In this document: piece by piece, positions 54,002 through 59,792 of the stretch
How the letters are laid out: every line of letters begins with the position of its first letter
Position numbering within the stretch: position 1 is the first letter of the stretch
NCBI GenBank assembly: GCA_018238155.1
Contig: JABCTZ010000039.1
Span: 1-59,792, forward strand
Reading direction: 5' to 3'
DNA: 59,792 nt
Source: Candidatus Heimdallarchaeota archaeon
GTDB taxonomy: Archaea > Asgardarchaeota > Heimdallarchaeia > JABLTI01
Notes under the pieces: generated by a model
The model's database searches: none
What the model saw: the letters and a program-made list of their open reading frames with translations, nothing else
Told to the model about the DNA's origin: nothing
Translations under genes and position numbers: made by a program

Positions 54002-55765
54002 CTACCAAAGTGGTAATGCTCTTTTCTCATTTATCCCGAGAACAACATCTTTGAGTTGTATTCTATGTCTAAATTTCACATCTTCCAAATTAGTGTAATT
54101 TTTATAAGCCAAAATTTCCCCTGAAAGAATGGTTATAGATTTAGCTTTTTCAAGTTCTGCAGTAAACTCATCCATAATTTCCAGGACCCAGAGTGATTTT
54201 AATTTCTCATTCCAGGCATAGATCCAAGTAGATTTTTTCTTTGAACGAATCTCGGCAAGTTCCCAGGGACCATGATAAGCTTCTGCTTCTTTACAAAAGA
54301 AATCATTTTTCACTTTCTCCAAATTAACAGAATCAGGTCTAATACCAGTTCGATCACTTATTTCTCTTCCAAGTAATTTTTCTGCTTTCTCAACGATAGG
54401 ATTTTCAGGTAATAAAATACGTATGTTTACTAGATGGAAAATTTCTTCTGCAGCGGCTTTCCGATATTTGATATTCACACGTTCATCTTCAACCATCTTG
54501 GTCAAGATATTTTTAGCTAAAGCAGGATTAGGAATAGCTATTGCTTCCTTTACTAATTCTAATAGCATATCTTCACTTGATGGTTTTATCCGACCGACTT
54601 TTTGGCCGTAAATAACTAGTAAGGATTCAGCAACGTTTCTGAAGGTTTTGGTCTCAGATGATGCTAAGATATTACTTGATAGAAACTCTTGGAAGTACGT
54701 TAATGCTTCCTTTTCTGAGCCAAGCTCTAGTAGTAGTAATGCTTCAATAAACAATATTTCTTCAAGGGATTTTTCTATTTGTTTTTCTTCGGAATCAATG
54801 AAAGCCATTACTTGTGCTGCTGAGCGAATATGTCCTAACGCTCCTACGAGATTTAGCTCAATATGATTATTACTTGCGAGTTCTAAGTGGTAACCGGCAA
54901 ATTCACGATGAGCAAGATCAATAATCAATTGTTTGTTTTCATCACTAACAGATACTAAATCACTCATTTTAATCATTAATTGTAAACAAGCTAATTCAGT
55001 GCTATAATCAGGGTCGAGACGATTTTTTCGTATGATTTCCAGTATTGGCAAGTACTTGTCAATTTTACTTTTAATTTTCCCAGAAGTCAAGAACACATCA
55101 ATGCTATCTTGGATCAGAGCAAATTTCTTTTGATTTACTCCTGAATAATTCCTCGATAAAATTTCTATTGAAGTATTGATGACTTTTTCGTAGGGCAAGT
55201 AGCGGTCACTTCTTCTGAGGTAATTGTTCAAGTAGTAAAAACTATCTTGGATGTTGTATTGTATTTCACTCTTATCATTCGGGTCAGTTATGAATGGTAG
55301 TAATTTGAGAAAATACAGATGAGTGTAGAGGATGTCTATTCCATCATTCAACTTGAGTTCTTCAACAAGACTGTGCACACCGGCATCATCAGTAACGATT
55401 ATTACTTCTTTTCCTTGTTCTTGATATTCGATGGCTAACCGAACAATATCTAAATCGGTTAATTTCTCATTTCGCACATCATCTTGACTTATGTACCGCT
55501 TATCTAAAGCGATGGTTTTAATCTCATTAAATTGTTCATCCCGAGGGCTTTCTTGAAAATTGAATAGAACATTAATTCTTGCTCTGTACTTTGTTTGTAG
55601 TGGAAGAATAAGGTCCTTGTGCAAGTCATTTTTAGCGAGAACATATTGACTATTTAGTTGCTTTTTGTATTTTTGAAGGAGAGTGTGGGCATCACTTCGA
55701 TTAGAATGTAAGTAGATGTAGACGAGAGATGAAGAATCGAAAATACATACTTTTTCTTGAACCAT
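54002..55765 (-). CDS. PIN-domain plus helical-repeat protein, Rad50-operon partner
   Basis: 587 residues. Residues 1-155 look like a PIN nuclease: F-D-S-S-S-L-V-Y (first Asp), L-T-D-L-D-I-V-R-L-A-I (second acidic pair), V-I-I-V-T-D-D-A-G-V. Residues about 170-450 are TPR-like helical repeats. The C-terminus contains P-W-E-L-A-E-I-R-S-K-K-K. It follows the Rad50-like gene by 18 bp on the same strand and lies where an Mre11 nuclease would be expected. An ATPase-nuclease pair with a PIN in place of Mre11 is my inference. Confidence 0.65.
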   Translation of the reverse strand: MVQEKVCIFDSSSLVYIYLHSNRSDAHTLLQKYKKQLNSQYVLAKNDLHKDLILPLQTKYRARINVLFNFQESPRDEQFNEIKTIALDKRYISQDDVRNEKLTDLDIVRLAIEYQEQGKEVIIVTDDAGVHSLVEELKLNDGIDILYTHLYFLKLLPFITDPNDKSEIQYNIQDSFYYLNNYLRRSDRYLPYEKVINTSIEILSRNYSGVNQKKFALIQDSIDVFLTSGKIKSKIDKYLPILEIIRKNRLDPDYSTELACLQLMIKMSDLVSVSDENKQLIIDLAHREFAGYHLELASNNHIELNLVGALGHIRSAAQVMAFIDSEEKQIEKSLEEILFIEALLLLELGSEKEALTYFQEFLSSNILASSETKTFRNVAESLLVIYGQKVGRIKPSSEDMLLELVKEAIAIPNPALAKNILTKMVEDERVNIKYRKAAAEEIFHLVNIRILLPENPIVEKAEKLLGREISDRTGIRPDSVNLEKVKNDFFCKEAEAYHGPWELAEIRSKKKSTWIYAWNEKLKSLWVLEIMDEFTAELEKAKSITILSGEILAYKNYTNLEDVKFRHRIQLKDVVLGINEKRALPLW

Positions 55766-55783
55766 CCAAAATCAATTCCATCG

Positions 55784-57625
55784 TTAGTCTTCTGATAGCT
55801 TTATTATCTTAGCCCATTTTCCGTCCAAGAAATCCCGATTGTAGGTGAAAACAATACTTTGACCTATCTCCTTCTCATCAATAGAAGTTAGAATATCTCT
55901 GAACAACCGACCATTCACTTCATCTAGATGCTGGCAAGGCTCATCGATAATAAGTAATTGGAATTTCTCGAGTGATTGTTGAATAGCAAGTCTGATAGCC
56001 AACATAATCAGAAATTTCTCCGAACCACTCATTTCATAAGCAAAGAGCTCTCGTTCGGAAGACAGTGGTTTTGCTTTGGGCACAAAATCCTTATCCCATT
56101 CTATTTGCCAGGGAACTCCTTTGTATTGCTTCCAAATGCCCTCAGCAATGCTTTTCACATCAGCAGTATACGTTTCACGTTGCATCTCCGTTGTTTCTTT
56201 TGCTGCTCTGCTAATGAGTTCAACTATTTTCATTTTATGCTTGACTTCTTGCTCTTGGGTAATTTTGGATTCGACGAATTCTTTTGTAATTTCTTTAGCG
56301 CCTTCTGCAGCAGAAAGACTGTGGTTTAGTGCAGTGCCCTCTTTATCTAGAATATCAATTTGAGATTTAACAGCAACAACCGTTTCAGGATAACCTTTCT
56401 TTCGCAATAATTTAATTGTGCCCTCATTAGTACTTAGATCAACAAGTAATTGACCTGCTGTCTCTTTGAGACCTTTAAGAGCTCCTATCTTCTTATCTAA
56501 TTCATCAATTTCTCTTTCTTTCTTAGTGACTGTCTTTCTTTTTGACTCGAGTTCAACTATTTTCATTTGAAGGTCCTTGTTGAGTGTTTTTATTTCACCT
56601 GTAAGCTTCTTTAGAGTAGCATCAACAAGTTTTTGATCCATTTCACGACCACAAGTGGGACAATCGGGTATTTCACCGGATTTCAAATCGGTCGACAAAT
56701 CTTCAACGATATTTTCTTTCAATTCTTTTTTAGCGGAAAATGTCCCCTGAGAAATAATCAATTCATCAATATTTCCACGTTCTTTCTGAATTTCACCTTC
56801 AATTGTTGTCTTCTCTTTTGTTGTGCTGATTTGTTTTTCGATTAGCTTTGCTTCGAGTTTCTGCTCATTTTGCTCGCCAACTAATTTCTTAACTTCAGCT
56901 ATTTCATCAGCTAGTTCAATTCTTTTCTCATAGAAACCCTGCAATTTCATTAATTCTTCAGATGTGGAGGTAATTTCTTTCAGTCTCTTTTTAGCCTTGT
57001 TAATATCTGTTTTTGACTCTTTAACGCCCAATTCTCTTTTAACTGCAGTTTCCAGTTCCTTTCGATTTCGTTCCACGTTTCTGTGAAGTATCTTCAAATC
57101 GCGTTCAATGTTATACATGTCCTCAGATATTTTGTGAACTTTTTCAAGACCAATTAAACGATCGATTTCAAATAAAACTTGACCATCAGGTTTAGCTAAA
57201 AACTCGTGAACATCTTCCTCTTTCATGTAAATGATACGTTGAAAGATATCAGGGTTCATACCAAAAATTTGTTGAAGAAAGAGTTCAGCCTTATCATCAG
57301 TATACACAGCATCAGTTGGCTTGTCAGCTTCATAAATAAATAGCGTAGAATCTTTGCGCTTTCCTTTGTTCATCATTCTTCGAACAAGATACTTTTTGTT
57401 CTTACCCTGAATGGTCAGATCAACAAAACAAACCCTAGTATTATCTCTTCGTGGGTTAACATTCTTAGAGAGAAAACCAGTTAGATTGTATGCGATTGCT
57501 TTCGCAAGACTGCTTTTGCCAGTTGCATTATGACCGTAAACAAGGTTTTTACCGGGTTTTAATTCAGCTTCAAAATTCTCATGAGCCATCCAATTAGAAA
57601 CAGTGATTTTTTCAAGCATGAGCAT
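55784..57625 (-). CDS. Short Rad50-like SMC ATPase with zinc hook
   Basis: 613 residues. Walker A G-H-N-A-T-G-K-S-S (31-39), a coiled coil, a C-P-T-C zinc hook at 322-325, a second coiled coil, the signature M-S-G-S-E-K (about 550) and Walker B L-L-I-I-D-E-P (about 583) with D-loop H-L-D. These are the Rad50 hallmarks, but Rad50 is usually 850 residues or more, so the coils are short. Rad50 works with Mre11 on DNA ends; no Mre11 is nearby. Its ATG follows GGGAGAG overlapping the stop of the 66-residue gene upstream. Confidence 0.85.
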   Translation of the reverse strand: MLMLEKITVSNWMAHENFEAELKPGKNLVYGHNATGKSSLAKAIAYNLTGFLSKNVNPRRDNTRVCFVDLTIQGKNKKYLVRRMMNKGKRKDSTLFIYEADKPTDAVYTDDKAELFLQQIFGMNPDIFQRIIYMKEEDVHEFLAKPDGQVLFEIDRLIGLEKVHKISEDMYNIERDLKILHRNVERNRKELETAVKRELGVKESKTDINKAKKRLKEITSTSEELMKLQGFYEKRIELADEIAEVKKLVGEQNEQKLEAKLIEKQISTTKEKTTIEGEIQKERGNIDELIISQGTFSAKKELKENIVEDLSTDLKSGEIPDCPTCGREMDQKLVDATLKKLTGEIKTLNKDLQMKIVELESKRKTVTKKEREIDELDKKIGALKGLKETAGQLLVDLSTNEGTIKLLRKKGYPETVVAVKSQIDILDKEGTALNHSLSAAEGAKEITKEFVESKITQEQEVKHKMKIVELISRAAKETTEMQRETYTADVKSIAEGIWKQYKGVPWQIEWDKDFVPKAKPLSSERELFAYEMSGSEKFLIMLAIRLAIQQSLEKFQLLIIDEPCQHLDEVNGRLFRDILTSIDEKEIGQSIVFTYNRDFLDGKWAKIIKLSED

Positions 57626-57632
57626 TCTCTCC

Positions 57633-57833
57633 CTAATCTGCTGCTCCTAGAAATTTCTTTAAAGCAGATTCAAGATCAAAATCTCTTTTATCCACTTTCT
57701 TTAACAATTGCTCAATAGCTGTTATCTCTTCATCAGAGATTTTATTGTGTTCAGCTAATCGCTTGCTCTTGTTCGATTCTTTACAAATTTCTCTAAATCT
57801 TCGGGCTAAAAATGGTCCAATTTGTTGTGACAT
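57633..57833 (-). CDS. Small helical protein leading the Rad50-like operon
   Basis: 66 residues, charged and helical, with a C-terminal L-E-S-A-L-K-K-F-L-G-A-A-D. Its TAG stop overlaps the ribosome binding site of the Rad50-like gene, so the two are coupled. The size and position suggest an accessory subunit or regulator; I recognise no family. Confidence 0.55.
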   Translation of the reverse strand: MSQQIGPFLARRFREICKESNKSKRLAEHNKISDEEITAIEQLLKKVDKRDFDLESALKKFLGAAD

Positions 57834-58043
57834 TTATACACTCAACAACCTTCTCCAAGATGTAAGATTATGTTAAATCAACAATAACATTCACTTGCGC
57901 ATATTTATTGTTACTGTTGATGCAAATGCCTAGCAGGAATCCGTTTTAGCACAGAAAAACAATTCAATCATAAAAGAGTGATGAAAAAAGAAAAAGGAAT
58001 AGAAGAAAAAAAACGATTCATGGAAAAAAAATTCCTAAGAATC

Positions 58044-58460
58044 CTATCTAACAAAAGCTAGAACAAGAAGATATATCAAATAAACTATTTGACATAATAT
58101 TGAACCTATAAAAGAGAGCCATACAAAGATTCGAATGGTTTTAAATGGTTGTTGTGCAGGATTTTCTTTATCCAAAAAAACAGCTAATATATCATTTTTT
58201 GTTAGAGATTCTTTTTTTAATGCTTTAATTATAATTGTACTGCTATGTAAGAAAAACGTAAGAAGAAGAAAAGAGATTGGAAATAAAAATAATATAAGTG
58301 TGGTTCTAACAGTATTCGAATCTAAGGAACCAAAATCAATCAATAAACTGATAGTATTTGGAGTGATGAATAGCACCATAATAAGTAGCATATAAAAAAT
58401 GGAAGAATTGGCTTTTTGCTTCCCTTGAAGATTTTCTTTGTTCAAATTGTTATTTTGCAT
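58044..58460 (-). CDS. Small membrane protein paired with caspase-like gene
   Basis: 138 residues with three hydrophobic segments (about 22-42, 53-75 and 108-135) and charged ends. It follows the caspase-like gene by 12 bp on the same strand, so the two are likely one transcript. No family is recognised. Confidence 0.6.
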   Translation of the reverse strand: MQNNNLNKENLQGKQKANSSIFYMLLIMVLFITPNTISLLIDFGSLDSNTVRTTLILFLFPISFLLLTFFLHSSTIIIKALKKESLTKNDILAVFLDKENPAQQPFKTIRIFVWLSFIGSILCQIVYLIYLLVLAFVR

Positions 58461-58472
58461 GATTTCAAAACC

Positions 58473-59648
58473 TCAATAACTGCTTGCTTCTATAATAGCA
58501 ATGGTACCGATAATAAATGCTGCTATTAACAGTACCACTCCAATAGCCAACGCCCAGGGTCCTGCGATAGCTGCAAGAACTACAATAAGACCTGAAGCTT
58601 CAAGTGCAAATTTAATAAAAATTACACCCATTGGAATAATAATAGCTGCAATAGCTACAAGAAGAGCAGTATATTGAAATCGTATATCAATTAGATTAGG
58701 AGCAGCATCCGCTACAATTTTCAAGAATTGATCAAGAAGAATATCTCCTTTTGCTTTCTTTTGAAAATTATTATCTCTATAGACATTTCCAAAGTGTACA
58801 TAATCATTTGTATCACTTTTTGTAATTATCCACGCATCAAAAGTCACTAAATGTTCTGTTAAATAATAAGAGGATTGACTTGATGATGCTTTTTCCAAAA
58901 AATCTCCTTTGTATGTAAATTCAATCTTTTGCCATTTGTGACTCATCATATATGTATATAAACTTCTTTCACCTAAATCAGTTAGCAAATTCCAATAAAT
59001 GTGTTTACCAGCATACGTATAAGCTTGACGTACGTTGTTGAATAATGATGGCGGATTACTCAAACTCCACCCGTTTCCACTCCCACCTGGATCTAGAGCA
59101 TGAAGTTGAATATTCTTTATAGGATTAAGTTTGTAGCTTTCTGTCCAACTTAATAGATTAATCATATCTTGTATAGCAGTTGTAAGGTCGATTCTATCTG
59201 TATAGATTAATTGTAAATCATTTTCTAATTCAATATTGTTGGAATAGCAAGCAAGTAGAGCAACCACTTCTTTATTTTCAGTCATTTGAAGAATTCTATT
59301 TGCTGAATAATCAGCAATAAAATATTGACCTGTAGAATTGAAATATCCATGACCAATAATTATTAGCGAGTTATCAGACTCAAATAATAGTCCTGATGAA
59401 TAAACCAAAGTAGATATTTCAAAATTATTTATGGTTGCTTGTGTCTGAATATAGTCTGCAACCTCTATCATTGTCTCTACATCTAATTCATCAAAATCAA
59501 CAATAGGAGTGCTATTGTCTACTCCGTTCACATCTCTTTCCAAAGTATCTCTAGGCATTATTGAAACTATCGCATTTAAATTAGCAAAAACAGTGCCAAA
59601 TATGACCAGAAATATTAGTAATGTATTAATTATTGTAATTTTTTTCAT
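58473..59648 (-). CDS. Membrane caspase-like (clan CD His-Cys) protein, paralogue 3
   Basis: 391 residues. Signal-like segment at 4-24, then the core: L-I-I-I-G-H-G with H100 and V-A-L-L-A-C with C134. A Gly-rich stretch (P-G-G-S-G-N-G) follows near 192, then an aromatic Q-A-Y-T-Y-A-G-K block and a beta-rich part (to about 320), then two or three hydrophobic segments at the C-terminus. It shares the order and spacing with paralogues at 705 and 17657. A 15-bp tandem repeat lies just upstream. The membrane protein at 58044 probably works with it. Confidence 0.6.
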   Translation of the reverse strand: MKKITIINTLLIFLVIFGTVFANLNAIVSIMPRDTLERDVNGVDNSTPIVDFDELDVETMIEVADYIQTQATINNFEISTLVYSSGLLFESDNSLIIIGHGYFNSTGQYFIADYSANRILQMTENKEVVALLACYSNNIELENDLQLIYTDRIDLTTAIQDMINLLSWTESYKLNPIKNIQLHALDPGGSGNGWSLSNPPSLFNNVRQAYTYAGKHIYWNLLTDLGERSLYTYMMSHKWQKIEFTYKGDFLEKASSSQSSYYLTEHLVTFDAWIITKSDTNDYVHFGNVYRDNNFQKKAKGDILLDQFLKIVADAAPNLIDIRFQYTALLVAIAAIIIPMGVIFIKFALEASGLIVVLAAIAGPWALAIGVVLLIAAFIIGTIAIIEASSY

Positions 59649-59670
59649 TTTCTTATCATCCCTTGTGCGA

Positions 59671-59745
59671 AGAAAAGATTAGTAAAGAAAAGATTAGTAA
59701 AGAAAAGATTAGTAAAGAAAAGATTAGTAAAGAAAAGATTAGTAA
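59671..59745. repeat. Five tandem copies of a 15-bp unit
   Basis: AGAAAAGATTAGTAA is repeated five times without change, ending at 59745, directly upstream of the caspase-like paralogue 3 gene (start codon at 59646-59648). The array lies where its promoter or leader should be, so copy number could alter expression. It looks like recent slippage. Confidence 0.9.
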
Positions 59746-59792
59746 AGACTAACAACCTTTCTTACAATACACTCTCTCATTCTCTAATACTT

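Overview
ORGANISM. This is AT-rich archaeal chromosomal DNA, most likely from an Asgard archaeon (Promethearchaeota). The archaeal signs are a tRNA-Ala with an intron between positions 37 and 38, TATA boxes about 25 nt upstream of leaderless starts, frequent TTG/GTG starts, and an AbrB-type regulator. The hints of Asgard are membrane RING-like proteins, a viperin-type radical SAM enzyme, and many secreted proteins with His-Cys caspase-like cores. The phylum is an inference from gene content.

LAYOUT. (1) 0-13.4 kb: tRNA-Ala(GGC) at 13.3 kb (minus strand), with two partial copies of its 3' end at 3.0 kb and 0.13 kb. These look like integration scars that bound a 2.9-kb and a 10.3-kb segment. 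The 10.3-kb segment carries a TPR protein, an AbrB regulator divergent from a two-nuclease-domain protein, a helical-repeat protein, a free-standing LAGLIDADG protein, a Cas4-like nuclease and a Cas1-like protein with added HTH and zinc ribbons. It may be a casposon-like or solo-Cas1 element. (2) 13.4-25.5 kb: mostly chromosomal genes. These are a decayed RING gene, a decayed HEPN/MNT pair, a secreted Asp-box propeller, a caspase-like protein, two RING-like membrane proteins, a carbonic-anhydrase-like protein, a flavodoxin, a zinc-ribbon protein and a large surface protein. (3) 25.5-51.5 kb: a dense defence island. (4) 51.5-59.8 kb: a repeat-containing surface protein, a DEXK-like nuclease with a frameshifted start, a Rad50-like/PIN operon, and a third caspase-like surface protein.

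DEFENCE ISLAND. A tight minus-strand operon encodes viperin, a UPF1/Dna2-like SF1 helicase, an HTH-containing unknown and a double-HKD PLD-family protein. It diverges from a CARF-HTH gene and a CARF/PIN-nuclease pair, with no CRISPR array in the window. Next come a DEXK-DGQHR protein and a Vsr / small nuclease / amino-methyltransferase operon. After that lie a MutH-like-HNH fusion convergent with a Dcm-type C5 methyltransferase, two MORC/MutL-like GHKL ATPases flanking a Dam-type methyltransferase and a second small nuclease, an unknown, and a PLD-SNF2 helicase. The MutL-like, MutH-like, Vsr, Dam and Dcm parts together look like mismatch-repair components recruited into restriction.

MOST NOTABLE. 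The viperin-helicase-PLD operon beside CARF/PIN genes; the MutL/MutH/Vsr-like restriction cluster in which one ATPase has lost its catalytic Glu; the Cas1/Cas4 element at a tRNA-Ala end; three paralogous membrane caspase-like proteins; and a Rad50-PIN operon. All domain calls come from reading motifs by eye; no database search was run.
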